Notes under the pieces: generated by a model | Database searches by the model: none | What the model was told of the DNA's origin: nothing | The model's input: the letters and a program-made list of their open reading frames with translations, nothing else | DNA from: Gymnorhina tibicen | Lineage: Eukaryota > Chordata > Aves > Passeriformes > Artamidae | Length of the DNA: 64,000 nt | Assembly: GCA_013399875.1 (NCBI GenBank) | Contig: VXAZ01000995.1 | Span: 206,797-270,796 of the forward strand | Direction: 5' to 3' | Shown: one piece after another, positions 1 through 14,790 of the stretch | How the letters are laid out: every line of letters begins with the position of its first letter | Numbering within the stretch: position 1 is the first letter of the stretch | Program-made: the position numbers and the translations under genes

Positions 1-3000
1 CACGTGGCTGCCAATTTCCCAAAGCTCTTTAGCAGTTAAAATATAATTACCTGTGTGGACACGAGATGGTTGACTGAATAGGTTATATCATCAACATAAT
101 TATAATGCTAGTACTCTGTAGGTGTTATGGAGGGAAGAAGTTTGTACATTTCTGCCTTTTTATCTGAGGGAAACTTCCTAATGCTTCCAGCAGGGTAGTC
201 AACCTGCTGCTGGGTTCAGTGCCTGTCCCTGTTGCTGAGACTAGATTAGTTTTTGAGCCTTTCTCACCTCTCTTTAGAAATGGTGAAACTCATAGCCTGC
301 TTCTGAGAAGTTTTTTGCATTTTATAAACAAAGAATCCTATGCAAAAGCAAATTCTGATTGCTTAATTATTTGCAACGTCTTGTGCGAACTCTCCCATTA
401 CTTTCCTGAAACCTTCCACTTTGAACAAGTGGGAACAGTAAACAGGTATAACTTTTCTTTGCATTTTAAGGATCTGGTCTTTTCAAAATGGTACATACTA
501 TTTTTATAGGAAGCTTCTAGTATATCATTAGTAAAAGAACAGGTGTATTTACCTTTTGAAATAATTATTTACAATTTCTCTTTTTTCTAGTAATTCCATG
601 ATTGCAATCAGTTTGTAGGAAGAGTTCTAAATATACATTCATAGACTATATTTTCTCAGAAAGGGAAATAACAATGCCCAACCTAGTGTATTAGAGCAGT
701 AAAAGTCTTCCACTATTTTTACAAGTTTGGGTTAAATGCAAGGTGTTTTGTAATGCTAGTAAAAATAGCTGTGCTTCACTTTCTGAGGGTAATGAGCGGA
801 GACAAAAGTGGTACCTCCATCTTCTGATATTTTGAGGGGGAAATTAGTTTGTCGGGAAATGGTTTGAAACTGATGCTCAGGTATTGTAAGGAATGCATAC
901 TACAGAGTCCAGCATTCATAGATCCACCACTGTTGAATACAGCCTCTCCAAGAAGATGTTCCATGCTTTTTTGTATTAAGTGTAATGAGGTCATTGTAGA
1001 AACACGTTCTGTCTTCCTCTTCTCAGTGCTTGCTACAGCAGCCCAGAAAGAAGCTGACACTTCGCATTACCTTGTGTTTTAATAGCTTTATATGCAAAAT
1101 CTCCACTGCTTGTTGGGTTGCCTGCTGGAAGCCAGCTTTGGCCTACCATCAAAAGCTATGTATCAGGTTTCAAGAGCATGTCACAGTGGGGTGGTAAAAC
1201 CAGTACAGCCACATATTACTGTGTGTGGTAGCCCATAGAAAGGGGCAATCATGCAACGTGAGAATAGTTTTTTTCAGAAATAGACTTCTAAGATCCAGCT
1301 GCCAGGTACTCACAGGGTGAGGTATATCCCTGCCTGTGGTTTTGCTCAAAGACAGAGCAAAGCTGGGAGCAGGAGAACCTGTGAGGAGAAACCCAGGGAA
1401 GTTTGGGGGTGGGATGTGCGACAAAAGACTGAAACTAAGGCTAAATGCTGCATCCAAAGGTAGTAGTGGACTTTCTGATACTCCATTCTCCAACTCCCCT
1501 GTGGGGTTTGCCACAATTCATGCACAGCAAGGCCAGAGTTAAGTCATGCAAAGGGCCCTCCTGCCTGGCAGAGGAACACCATGGCCACGGCACACAAAGC
1601 ATGCTGGAATCTGGAGGGTGGGCCAGGCCTGCAGCTTGGGCTTGTCATCATGTGCAAAGCGGTGTGGGCTGCAGGAAGGCCAGGGGGTTGTCAGACGTGG
1701 GGGATGACAGCTCGTGTGCTCAGTCAGAGAGCTGTGGGGCTCCGCAGGTCCCCGGGAGGAGTACACTTCCTGGGATGTGGTGATTTGAATGATTACAGTG
1801 AAGCTCAGTTAGGAATTTGTGGTTGGAGGAAAACTTTGTTTTTAATACACAGAAGAAATCCTCTTCATGTGGGATACAGCTTCTACTTACCTCCACCTGC
1901 AAGTCCATAAAGACACTTGAAACTTCCCAGCTCAGGCTCCATAAACCCACACTAGACCTACACCACAGCTCTGGCTGACAGACTGCCAAAGCTTTTAAAA
2001 CTTTATGAAGTTATAAACATATATAAACTATATATGCACACTGGAAACAATCCAGATTCGAGAAGCATCTGAGAAGGCATGTGGTAAACACAAAGTCAGT
2101 AACTTTTATATAACATGAAAGCCATTGGTTTGCCTCAGAGCTGCGGAGCTCTGACCACAGTGGATTTGGAAAGCTGGCTGGCGTGGCTTAAGGCAGACCT
2201 ATTTCTGTGCTGGAGAAGTGATTTCGCAGGGATTTGAGGGAGAAGTAGTATTCCCCTTTAGCTAAAAGTGTCTCTATGCCTCTGACTGCCTTATGGAGCC
2301 GGCTACACTAAGTGCACAAAACATGCAGTTGTCATCCAGGGTACAACTGGATCTGAGCAGAGTCAATGGATTGTCATTTTCTCCTGCCATGCTAAATCTC
2401 TTCAATTTACAATTTCTTTTTCCTTATACTTTCGTGTTCTGCAGCTGCTTGTAAACCTGTGAGTTGTACCCAGTTCAAGCCGCCTTCTACACAAAGAGCA
2501 TCCACAAAAGTGTAGCTGTGGGCTTTGGTCCACATAAAGACATTTCAGCTGTGGGTGCCTCTGTTACTGAACTGCTTGATGGCCTTTGAGCCTTCTGATC
2601 CCCATTTCAGACAAGTGGTGTGTTTATTTAAAAAATCTTCACACATATTCAGGTTTTACAGGTAGGACTGACAGCCACTTACAACCACAGCTGTTTTCAG
2701 CCACTCTGTGGCAACAAAGAAGTCAATAGGTAAAAAAGGAGCTAGAAACTGTTTTCAAAAGAAAAACATCCTTCAAGGAAGGGAGGTCTCACTGTTCCAT
2801 CAGAAGAAGGATGGCTCAGTGCTGGGTTTGCCCAAAGCCTGGGGTCAGGCTGCACCCCCTGGATGTCATCAGGAGCCACTCACAGTCCTTGACTCACAGT
2901 ACTTGTCATTATTTGAAGGTCTGTTTTTAAAAGAATATTTATGCTCTCAGTAAAAGTTAAAAGCTTCTTGCTTCTCCATTGTATTACCTCTGAAAGAGTT

Positions 3001-6000
3001 AATAGGAGAATGAGCTACAAAGCCAGGAGACTGATGAGAAAAAGGGACCTGAAGGCTGGGAAGGGCTGTGGTCCATCATGAGTGGTGGGGCTGAGTATGG
3101 GCACTGCCAGCTGGATCAGTCATCTGGGAATACAGTTTCAGAGGCCCCGAGCCTGAAAGAGTAACCCCCAATAAAGGATCATCACCCCCGCCCTGCTCTT
3201 GCCCTTTCAGCGGGGTCAGGCCCGCTGAAGCATTTGAGGGGTGTGGGTTCAGCAGTGAGCGGGCTGAGCAAGTGCCATGGGAGGGCAGCATTGCTCAGAC
3301 ACACAGCCCGGAACCTTGCAGCCTTGTCCTGCACACATCCATGGAAGGGCTCCTCCTCTGAGAACCCCTGCACGCTCCGGGCCTCATGGGACCTGCTGCC
3401 CCGGCCATCAGCCCGGGACGCTGCAGGAGAGCCTGGCTCATGGGGGAACCGCTGAGCCCATGGTCAGCCTTATCTGCTCACCCGTCCCTCGGCAAACTCT
3501 GCTGTTCTTGAGCTACTTTGGTGAGTTTTTTCTTTTGTCTTCCAGTGTCTTCAAAAGATAATTACATGGAGCTGGGGCCGTTTGCTCAAGTTACTTTTAA
3601 TTCCCATGGTGGTTGTAATGAAGTGTGTACTGCACATCCATTTTACTAAAGTAGTGTATAAGGACACACTTGACTTGCTTTTCCTCTGCAGCTGAGGAAG
3701 GACAGATCATTAAGAAAACAGGACCGCTACTTTATTGGAGCCTTCAAACAGATCCCCCGGCCTGACTCCTTTGGAAGAGATGCAGACTGAATCTCTGAGA
3801 CCTACACAAGCTTTGGTAAAGGGCTTTAAAATGCTTCCTCTTCCCCCAGGATGGTGCTGCTCCCAGCATTGCAGGTTTTACCTCAAAGCAGACAGGCTTG
3901 CTAGTGAATGGGAGAAGTGTCCATTAGAGGAAACATGGAAGAAACACCCTGCACCAATGAACAAAACAATTTCTGAAGATTTCCACTTTGTAGTAATGCC
4001 AGCAGGTGCTCTTCCCACATGATTCAGTTTGGGGTTGGAGATTTGTGTGTTTAGGTGCTGGCTGGTCTGCCTCATGCTGAGTGCCCAAGGTGCTGTCAGA
4101 GGACAGACATTTTCACAGTCAAATCCTCCTTTCCCAGTTCTTGACTTCACGGAAGTAGCAGCACATACACAGATGCATGTTCATTTATTATTTCCTGAAA
4201 AATTGTCTCCTTGGAGCTGCTCTCCATAGAAGTGCTATCCTGTAGTCTCTCACAGAGGAACTGATGACAGGGATTTAAATCAAGCCCTTCCTGCATGTCA
4301 AAAGAGTACATAACTCCCCAGCCAGAGTGCATTTTGAAGCTGAGATTACACTGGAGCTTTCAAGCTAGATATATTTTATATAAAGTAATTGCACAGTCTT
4401 GTGTTTAAGATATGCACTCAAGTTTCTGTCTTTGATCTAAGAAATGCTTATTTCCCAAAGTGGAACAGTGTCAATAGGAAATATTCATATCTCAAATAGC
4501 TTCATTGCTTCAGGGCTGGGGTGCTGTCCTGGGAGACTGAAAATAGGGCTGATCTGTTCTGATCTACCTAAACATTGAAATTTATGAATAAAAGTCAGAG
4601 CTGAAAAAGGGGAAAGTTGGCATCAGCAACACTGTAATGATTTAGACTTGCATTTTGTCTTAAAAAAAAAATAAAACAGAAGTTACACAAATAATTCTTT
4701 TCAATCCAAACAAAATACAAGTGTTTTATCTTTGTCACAGAAAACACAAAAATTTATTTGGGTTGGATCAATTTTATTTTCTTCTTTTATTTTGGTAAAT
4801 AATATTCTTAAATATGCTTGTAGGGGTCTATGCAGAGATACATTGAGCAGAAGCCTGTTCATACATTTACAATGCTTTGATCACTGGACTTGGCATTGTC
4901 TGTCAAAGCTTTGATTAACATGACAAGATTATGATGAATTTTTGTCCATGGTGAATAACCCAACGTCCTTTGCTAGTACAAAAGGGAATGATATTGATTT
5001 TTTCATATCTACATGTGGATACAGACTCCAGGAAGGGATAGAGTTAAATTCCTAAAACTTGTTAATAATTTGCCTTTGTATTATCCTGACATCCTTCATT
5101 TCTTCCACAAACTTTCCTAATGTCAGGATGTACTAGGATGAAAATATTAGTTTAGAGGTAACTGGAGACTGAAGCTCTTGCTTCTAGGATCAGGGACATC
5201 ACTTAATCATGAAAGTGTCCCACCATTGATAAGGTTTTTTTTTCACTGTTCTGCAATTCAAGGGAACTCTGGGGTCCACCTATGCAAAGGACCAATGTAA
5301 ACTCTGAATGATGACTAAAAATAAACCCATTTGCTATTTATTATTTTATAGCTGAATATGGCTATATAGCTACTTCAGAGTTGTGAAAAGAGAAGACATC
5401 CTTCGTTGTCTCTGCAGAGCATTTGTAGACTAAGGAGTTGGCACGCACTGGTAGGATATTTAAAATCATGCAGTGCTCTGCTACGTTTTCATAGTAAGGA
5501 AAATATATTCTCCTGTAGGAATTACTGTGTTCAGTCCTTTACCCTATGTTAAACAGATAGTAGCTCAGATTTTAGGGGTCCTTCATCCCTTAAAGAATGT
5601 TAGGTAAATCTACTACTCTGAGTTAAAAAAATGCCATTGGTGTATTAAAGCATTGGAGTGCTCCACAAAAAAAAACCTCTTTTGAACACTAGATTATAAT
5701 GAAGAGATCATATAGAAAAGAAAAATTTTGCAGTGAGAGTAAAACACATTCTTTGAACTCCCCAAGGCAGGTTTTCCTGTGGTGAGGCCTCAGGAGGAAT
5801 AGTAAGCAGAAAATGATTCCTGTGATGTTTAGGCTTGTGGTTTGCTGCTTTGCAATGCAATTTTGTCCACCACATAAACTGGTGGACAAAAATGTTTATT
5901 TTCTGTTAGGTGTTGCTAATGAAGCATCTGTATTTCTTGGAGAACTTAAAGTGGACTCCAATCCTGCATTGTTATGTTCAGGAGTCGGTGCCAATTCCTT

Positions 6001-6203
6001 CTCCATATTCCCCTATGGCAGCCTTAAATGCCTTTATTTTGCCATGATGTGAGATTGGTATCAGTCTATTTTCTTTCCTTTCTCACTGTATCTCAACTTG
6101 AATTGAGCTTTTGGTGGGCTCACCCCATGCTTCCCTTAGTATCACATTTAAGGCGTCCAGATGGGGTGACAGAATGGAATAAGACACCAGCCCTCCATCT
6201 GTT
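1..6203. other. Unique AT-rich non-coding sequence, no gene seen
   Basis: No recognisable protein domain, transposon end or RNA gene was seen. The open frames are all short (about 114 codons or less), overlap on both strands and give compositionally unremarkable peptides, as expected by chance in DNA of this base composition. About 3040-3500 is a GC-richer pocket where several short frames overlap. It shows no codon pattern that I can read as an exon. The stretch could be intergenic or intronic. Confidence 0.6.
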
Positions 6204-6234
6204 AAAAAAAAAGAAGAAAGAAAAAAAAAAGAAA
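6204..6234. repeat. A/G-rich simple repeat
   Basis: This is a run made only of A with a few G residues on the plus strand, about 31 bases long. It is low-complexity sequence. It could be the decayed poly(A) tail of a retroposed sequence, but I recognise no element body beside it. Confidence 0.85.
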
Positions 6235-9200
6235 TTAAATACAAGGTTTTATTGTTCTTTAAGTAAGAACAGATACAGTCTGTATGTCAAGGCCAAACGA
6301 TATGCTATTAAATCTATCCTTTGAAGTCTTCCATTGGGCTGACCAAGGACAGATGGTAAACTGTTATCAGTTGATACGGGATTAGGTCAAGTCGAAGTTC
6401 AAGACTGAAGGTAACAGTAAGAGTCTCAGTTCAGTTGTCAAATGTATTAGTTTACTTAACGAATACCACATAGTCAGCATCTTTGCTACTGTTCTGCTAG
6501 TTTAAAAATTGGGATATTTAGTTACCCAAGGATCTCCACACTCTTTAGAAGTTTAATATGGCAAATGTATCTGTTGCAGCTTAGTAGCTACAACATTTAT
6601 TTATTCTTTTGGAGGAGAAAAGAGCTTAGATTTAAGATGTACCAGCCTAAAATATACTGCAATTCTTTTTAATTTTTTGTTTTATTTTTACCTGGCTCAT
6701 ATATTTGCATCATTTGCCTTTGTATTTCTACTATGCACCAATTGGAGAAACTGATTACTAGTATCAGATGTAGGGAAGGCTGTAGCAGCATTTCATTTCT
6801 TACACTTTATTTTCACACCCAAATAATGAATGAAGACTATTGACCGTGAAGCTGAAATGCTGCATACATGTCAGGCTGTCTATTCTTCAAATTTGGCAGA
6901 GGAAATGAACTTGCCTTAAAACAATCTAACCAAACATGTTTAGAAACAGCTTTTGCAGAACTGGCTGATGTTTGCCATATGACACACGCAATGGACATTA
7001 GACATAATTTGGAAGCAAGCAAAGCAGTTAAGCGTATGCCAGTGAAAGAGCTGAGACAAAATGAACTTTCAAGATCTGGTCATAATCTTATACAATAATT
7101 CTTTGTCAACCTCATGATTTAATAATGTGCACGGTTTATATAAGTGAAGGACTGATGGGATGAGACTTTGCGAGCACAGCTAGAGCTAAAAATGCTCAAG
7201 ATAACTTCATAAAGAACAGCTCTTCTTTATAGCTCTATCTGTTTTTTTTTCTTCCCCATAACTCCTTTACAAATTCAGTGAAAAGGAAACTCTTCTCTAT
7301 AAGGTGTGTTCAGGCAGAAAAGAGGAACAATAGTCATGAACCCTGATAGTGCAAAGTTCTCTACAGTCACAGGAGGAAAAGCTGCTCTTGCAGCATAGGA
7401 TTTACTTTTCAGGTATATAAATCATGGAATTAAAACAATCTAAGGTTTTCCTAATACTGTTCAGTATATTATGGGTACACATTGACTTATCCATATGACA
7501 TTTGTTCTTTTATGTACTTATTACATATGTTAATGTGTCATGTGAATAAGTAAATATTGCCAGAAAAACAGGACTTTTGAAGTTGTGACACTTTGTGCTT
7601 CATCACTTGACATTCAACAGCTCTTCTTAATTTTTACAGTTGGGATGATGTGTAGCTGACTGTAGCGTTATACTGTGTTACTAACACATCCAAACTAAAA
7701 AAAGAGACAACCCTAGAACTGTTTCTGGTTCACTCTCAGCTCAAAGAGGTTTCTGTCTAAAGGCTCAGGACTCCATTCCCATTTAAACAAGACTTTAAGC
7801 TTGGCTGGAGGTGGTGGGAAAATCACTTCATACCATTTTTCCTGTTCCCTGGGCTTGGCCTGGCTGAAACTACAGTTGTAATAAGGCTGCGGGCTTCCTC
7901 CTGCCTGTCACAAGGAATGCTGTAGCTCCCTGAGAACTGCTGAACTTCAGGGCTCAAATGTGGCGCTGTCTGGTCTGCAGAGTCCTTTGCTATGCTCCTT
8001 TGTCCCCTTGCTGCCTGCTTGTCTGTGCTGAGCTAGCAACCCCTGGGCAGAGTGACGGGCAAGTTCTGGCAGCAGCAGATGGACAAGGCACAGCACAGCC
8101 CTACAGGCCTCCTTCTTTAGAGATCCACAATGTTCTGCACTGTAGTAGTACATAAATTTTTTAGCTTCAAGCTTCAGCTACAAGGCTGGTAAATCCAGAA
8201 AAGTCATCTATGCAGACTGGACTTTTCCTTACCCACTCTCCCAGGCAGCTGTATCGGATTCAAGGAATGGGGATGGAGTGAGTGCAGAAAACAGCCATTA
8301 GAAACTTGTTGAGCATTTCAGTGAGCCTTTTCTCACCTCAGTGTAAGCTTTACAAAATTACCATAGACTACAAAAATGGAAAACTGTAACATCAGGTGGA
8401 AAGAGCCTAGGATCTACTTTCCAGACATGTTTTAAAGTCACTTAGGAAAAGCAAAATATTTTCATTTCAGGATGTTGGTCTTTTCCACTTTCTTTTTGAT
8501 TAGCCATTTATAGTGATTACCTTAGTGAGACCCATGTCTGTACTCCTTACTTGAATAGGAAAAAGCTTCCATTATACTTGGCAACATAAAGGAATGTTAA
8601 ATAATCAAAACCAAACTGCATTTGCTCAGTATTTTTTGGTATCCAAATGTGTTCAAAATATACTAAGCTATACATGGTTTGAGGTCCTCCATGCATGTTC
8701 CTGCTGTAATTTCATTGTGTTTTCCTCTCTGCTCATTCTTTTGAGAAGGGATCCACAGCCTCCTTGGTTTCAAAATGCTCTGGCTAATGCAGCTTCATTT
8801 ATTTGAGTCCAATTAGCTCCCTGAGGTTTTGGTTGGTATTCTTGGTTTTTTTGACGTGAATAGTGAGCAGACTGGATCTCTAGAAGCACTTGGTCTCCCA
8901 TATCTAGTGTTAATGTTTCTCTTTGAGGATCCACCAAGTCCTACACTCCTGAAGCTGGAAAGTTCTTGGGAGATCCTTCCCTTCACTTTTGAACCCAAGC
9001 TGACCTGCCCCCAGATCTGCATATAAACCTATTCGGGCATGTTTCCTATATCTGCTTCTGCCTACAACATTTCTCTTGGACATTGACGTGTCTTCTCAAG
9101 AGACCTGGACAATTCCTAGAGACCGATGTGCTTCCTGTGATGCAGAGGAAGACACTGTCCCTGTAGGGAGAGAGGTGTGCGGGTCAGAAAGGTGTAACAC

Positions 9201-12200
9201 CCTAACACTTGTGAGCGTCTCTGGGGAAAGTCCCCACACTCTGTTGCACTCAACATGGATTGCTCCTTGTGTGTTTGCTCTGGGACAGGCCTCATGCAAA
9301 CAACAATGTCCATATACTAAAGCAGATTAGAGTTCATGGGTGCAAATTGAAAATTAGGCTTGTAGTTGTAATTTTTCTCCATAAATAGCAGCAGCAATTG
9401 CATTGTTTTGTAAAAGGCTGGGCTACAGTAAGTATAAATGGTACACTCTGCAAAATAAAAAAAATCTGTTCTGCAATATCCAGGGGCCATGGCTGTCAAG
9501 GGCCAACACAGCCATCAAGAAAGTCTAAAATTAAAACAGACAAGTTGCCAATGCATAAAACTGCCATCATCATGTTCACTTCCCAGTTTGTTTCAATGAC
9601 CATCCCATCTGTGAAACATATTTCTGTGGGACAGTTAAGGGTTGCAAGCATAAACCAGCCCATTCCAGTGAATGCCACAACCCAGGTGTCGCTCTGGTTT
9701 GAAAAATGCCTTGGTGGCTCCACTGCCAAGGATATAACCACAGATAATACAATCCAGAAATCCCTTTCCAAAGCAGTGAGTAATTGAAATTTATGTACTT
9801 GCATAACTCATTTATTGCCGTGAGAGCAACGAATCCAAGGTTGTCAGCTCCAGCCATAGGGGTTTTTCCCTGATCCAAGAGGCCTGTGACTTTATTGTTT
9901 GAATGGGAGAGCTGAGGCTGGTGACTGGCACCGCTCTTTAGAGGCTGGGATGTATGGCTGGGGACATGCTGGATGAGAGGTAAGGGCACAAACTTCTCTC
10001 TTTGGCAGGAAGAAAAATACCTCAGCAGGAGTGATTTAAGTCGGTAGGGGTTTGAATCTGAGGCCTCAGGACAATCTGATAGGCTCTGTTTTCTCGAATG
10101 GAAAGTCTCTGATTTGCCTCATTCCTAGCAATGTAGTAGCACCCACAGATTCTTTTCTATTTCCCATACAAACTTAAAGGCTTTCAAGGTCAGTTTTGGT
10201 TTTATGCATCATTGTGATTGCGATTTGGGAAACAAGTTCGGGATACCCAGAAGAATATCATGCTGGAAAAATACCTTCCATCTGGGAAATCTGTTTTCCC
10301 TCTTGCTGCTCTGTCAGGAATTGAGCTGAGTTCATAACTACCCTAGAACTTTTGAAGATGTATATCTGGTAGCAAAATGGAAAGAGTTTTTTCTCTGAAG
10401 GGTCTGTGAAGCTGTTAAGTCACCGATGCTATAGAAATACTAAGTATTACTGTGACTAACTAAATGATTTGACACAAATGTTTGTTTTAACAAGCCTGTG
10501 CTCTTGTGTCAGGCATCCAAGCAGGGACACAATCTCTTGGCCTGGACTCTGGGGCTCACTTTGTTTTCTCTCTTCCAAAGCAGTCACCCTTTCTTCCATT
10601 TTACTGTCTGTCATGATAGCTTTTCCCTTCTTTTAGAGACATGAAGGAGTTCTGTTTAGAATAAGATGCTCCTAATGTTGCATAGATTGGACAAAAGGTA
10701 CAACATACTATCACCAGCTTGCTTATTTCAATGGTAAAATCTTTTAAGAGTAACACTTTAGTTCTCGAAATATTGAGACATCTGACGTGTAACCACAAAG
10801 TTGCTGGTGTCTCTTCATTTTTAAAACAAAATGAGACAACATAGTTTTTTTAGGAGAGAATGGGATGAGACTTTGGTTTTCACATTTAGACAAAAATTAG
10901 ATTTTTTTTTTTCCTCTTGAATGGGAGAAAATCACTGACTGCTACTGCTAATGGTGACAAACTTCTCATACACTGAAATTAATACCAAGAGGTTTTGCAC
11001 TCTGAACTGGGGCTATTCTTAGTCCCAAAAGCTCTGTATGCTCTACAGATGGTGGAGAAATTAAATTTCATGGCAGCCTTTTCTAATCAAGGAAAATGGG
11101 GCATGGAAAGGTCAGTCAACCTCCTCTTGACAGTGGGGGGACCATAAGTTCTACACACTTCTTGTTACCTGACTTATTTTTTTTCTGCACAAACAACTCT
11201 CCTACATCTTGCCCTGAATCCTGGGTCAAGCAGATCTATAGTGCGACGACTACAATAAACCCCATAACAACATCTTCTCATCTTCCTTCCCTGGTGGTGA
11301 GAGACACTGACCAAGCTGAATATATGACTTCCTATGTCCTTTTAACCACAGGCCTGACCTTCTTCATAAAAGTTTCTATGTTATGATAGTCTTGTCAGGA
11401 TTTACTGGTTGTGCTTATTATTAATTAAGAGGTACTAAGTTTAAAAAGTCGTTAGAAATCAAATCACAAAGGATAAGTTAAAAACCTTTCCATGAACTTT
11501 GACATGCCCCTGTATTACATCTAAACCCACACCAACAAAAAGAGACATTAATAAAATCATTATATATTTGAAGAGTAACACCTTGCCCATGTAAAGTTTA
11601 TGGCTACAAATGAATACGTGTCAGGGAGCACCATCAAGTCCATTAGGCCAAAGATTTCACTGTTGCTATTCATTTAGAGGGGATGGAACTTGTATGTTGC
11701 CATGATGGACAGTAACATAAAAAATTTAAAAGGGGGATAAAAGACCTTTTCTCCTTTTTCAGCCTGGCCTTATAAACCATACACGCTTCTAGGGAAGTAT
11801 GAATAAAAATAAAACTTGCTGCCATGATTTACTCATTCATAAATCTTTTTTTTTTTTCCCTTTTAATCACTAGAAATCTATTCCAGTGCATGTAAAGTCT
11901 TAATGAGACCTAGCAACATTATGAGTGCTGGGAGCAATCGCCCTTCAGCCTCGTGCCTGCAAATGCTCTCGAGGCATGCATATATCTCATTATGGCCGAA
12001 CACACTGTCATGTGTTATTCCTTACTTAGTGACAATTTGTCATTGTCACCCTTGACATGTCACTCCGCTGCAGAAGGATTTGACTTCAGTGTAAAATATG
12101 ACAATCAGATGAGAGAATTTTGTAATCTAAACTGAAATATGGGGCTGAGAGAGACTAATTTTATTCAAAAACAATCCTAATGTAACATATATGGGAAGAA

Positions 12201-14790
12201 ATGTTTGCATTTAAGGATTTTTGTTAAGGTTCCCTTCCCTTGCCTTTTCCCACCCCCTGCTCCCCCACTTCAATTATTCCTTAGAATAATGCTTTTATTT
12301 TTGAAGGATGGAGCCTTATGTTTTAATACCATGCATTTTCAATTAAGTGCACTAAGATCTGTGGATATAACTATTACTTAAACTATAAGTAATGGCTACA
12401 TGTAAAAATTAGGGAAACATATTGTGCTTTAGATAAATTACATTCAGATTACTTCTTATTATAAATGGGGTAGAAAATGGATTTTTAGCTCTGGCTGGCC
12501 AAAGAGCCAACATTTGTATCTACTTCATTTGTTTAAATATATTTCAAGCCAGATTGAAATCCATATTGCCTGACATTAATTGAGTACTGAAGCATCAGTG
12601 TACTCAAGTTTCATAAACCACTGATGAGTGAGTTTCTACAGGCTTGATTTAAAAATATACTGTCCCTTTTATATGAAAATTATATTCCATTTATAGTGTA
12701 ATTCTTAAAACCCTATGTTAAATGGTATAAATCTTAATAAGATGAATATAAATATGACATTTGTGCTGTTGAGTTGACATCTTGTTTGCTAAGAAAATTA
12801 TATTCTGTACTTGGTATTTATTAACATCTTCTGTATGATATTGTAGGCAAACTGTTTTTCTTTTGAAAAGCAGAATAGAGATAAGAGTGGGGTGGGCTGT
12901 GAGATGGACTGTTTCTGAAGGTCACTTACAGGGTTTTGCTTAGGCACCTCTTCCTGGGCAGGATATTCCATTCCTGGGCATCTTTTGACAATCAGTCCCA
13001 TCAGGTTGCCCAGTAATTTATTGGCTTTGTGGCACTGACAAATAGTCAATCATTTCAATGGTAGCCTATAGGAAGTAAGGTTTGAGCTCATGTTTCCAGA
13101 GGTGAAAGTCTAGGGCAATTTAACCCATTTTTCACACTTGTAATTCTCAGAGAAGCAGACATTATTTGAACTAGATTCTGGATTCTGAATTTCACAAAGA
13201 AGGTGCAAGGCTATGATTTTTCCTTCAAGTTTCATCAAATTTTTCTGCATAAGATGAATGAATGAATAAGTTACTAACTAACTAAATAAAGACGCCCTCA
13301 TCAAGCAGCTTTTATGGGCTGAAGCAAGTGTCCTATGGCCTTCATCAAGCTGCGCTCTCTCTGAGGTAGAGAATGACTGCTTTTAAGTGAAAGCATTATG
13401 AAGTGCCATCTGCAATGTGCCGTCCTCCTAGATATTTTTATCAGGACTAACATAGCTGTCAGGATGTCATGGAATGAATGTCGGATAATTTGTACACTTG
13501 ATTTTTTGTTTTTTTTTTTCATACAGCTCTTCCATACTATTATTATAATGATAAAGGCAGCTTTCTGCTTGAAGTGCATTTGCTGCTTTCTCAATGCACT
13601 TACTGAAGTTTTCTTCTTTAAAATCTTTAATGTTGCAAACTTTGTTTAATACTACAAACATTATGAAGGAACACAGTATGCACTGAATAATCAAGGCTTC
13701 TGTGAGGAGTGTGGTGAGTGTGGATTTTTGATGTTAAGTTCTGTCATTTGTCTCCTTCATTTATTGCCTTCACTGGGGTCTTCAGAACCAGAAGCAACTT
13801 GTCCTTATTTGTCAAAACTAGAGAACATGTTAGATCTTTAGTTCATATTCCGGGAAGATATATATTTTTTATTTGAGTACTCTTTGTTTCGATTCACCAT
13901 CTGCAAGACATGGGAAATCTTAGCTACCTCACAGAGAAGTTAATGGAAATGCACTGAGGTGGCTGCAGGCATTCAGATAAGAGACGGGTGAGCACGAAAG
14001 CACCAGGTGAATTTGTAAACTATGGCCAGCAACTTTTGCTTTTTTGTCACCTCTTCTTTTCATGCTGAGCTGTGCACTCTGGTCCTCTCCCATGGACTAG
14101 CTTGACTATTAAATTATTCTATATTTTGTTGTGCTAAGTCATCTCTTTAAGCTAGGCAAAACCATTTTTCCTCTCATGGTTTACCCCCTGTTGATTCATC
14201 AGTTTAGCTGGCTTAATGGGACCTTCTTCTATAGATAATGGTGAGGTATAACTTCACCAAAATTTTCACTGGAATTACCTTGGAGTCATTTCACTTTTCT
14301 GTGTCCCAGGGCATTTTTTCAGGACCATCTGAGCCACCGTATTAGATCATCATGGTCAAGGAGTGGAGCTTAACTCTCCTGTACCCTAACTCCTAGTTTG
14401 GCTCAGAACTGCACTGATGTTGCTTACCTTGGGATGGGTTTGGTTCGAGACTTGGGTGTTTGAGTTAGTCAATTTAACTCACTCAAATGCAGAAACTAGG
14501 CCAGAAATGAAAACAACAACAACAAAAAAGTAGGTATTTCTCTGCTGAGTTGTAATTGACTCATCTTGATAACAGAGCCATTGCCTCATGAGAGGGAGCA
14601 AGTCCACCTTCTTTCAGCAGGAGTGAGCTGATAGGCACTGTTTTGTGTGTCATCATGGTCTAGACTAACAGTTTACCATGGTTGATACTTGGAGGTCCCC
14701 TCTGCTGTTCACCTCATTTGATTATATGTAAAGTAGATCCAATAAGGCAAACATCAGAAAAATAATAACTTTAGCAGAAAGAGGGAAATT
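6235..14790. other. Unique AT-rich non-coding sequence, no gene seen
   Basis: I see no transposon ends, RNA genes or recognisable coding segments. The most open part is 9398-9989, where frames of about 129 codons (plus) and 102 and 137 codons (minus) overlap. None gives a protein family that I recognise. Short T-runs near 10901, 11850 and 13510 are the only low-complexity features of note. Confidence 0.55.

Noticed and set aside
9398..9989. Overlapping open frames of 129 (plus), 102 and 137 (minus) codons, the minus ones rich in hydrophobic residues and suggestive of a membrane protein pseudogene
   Set aside because: No motif or family could be recognised in any frame. A few open frames of this length are expected by chance in 64 kb of six-frame AT-rich sequence, and overlapping frames are not independent evidence.
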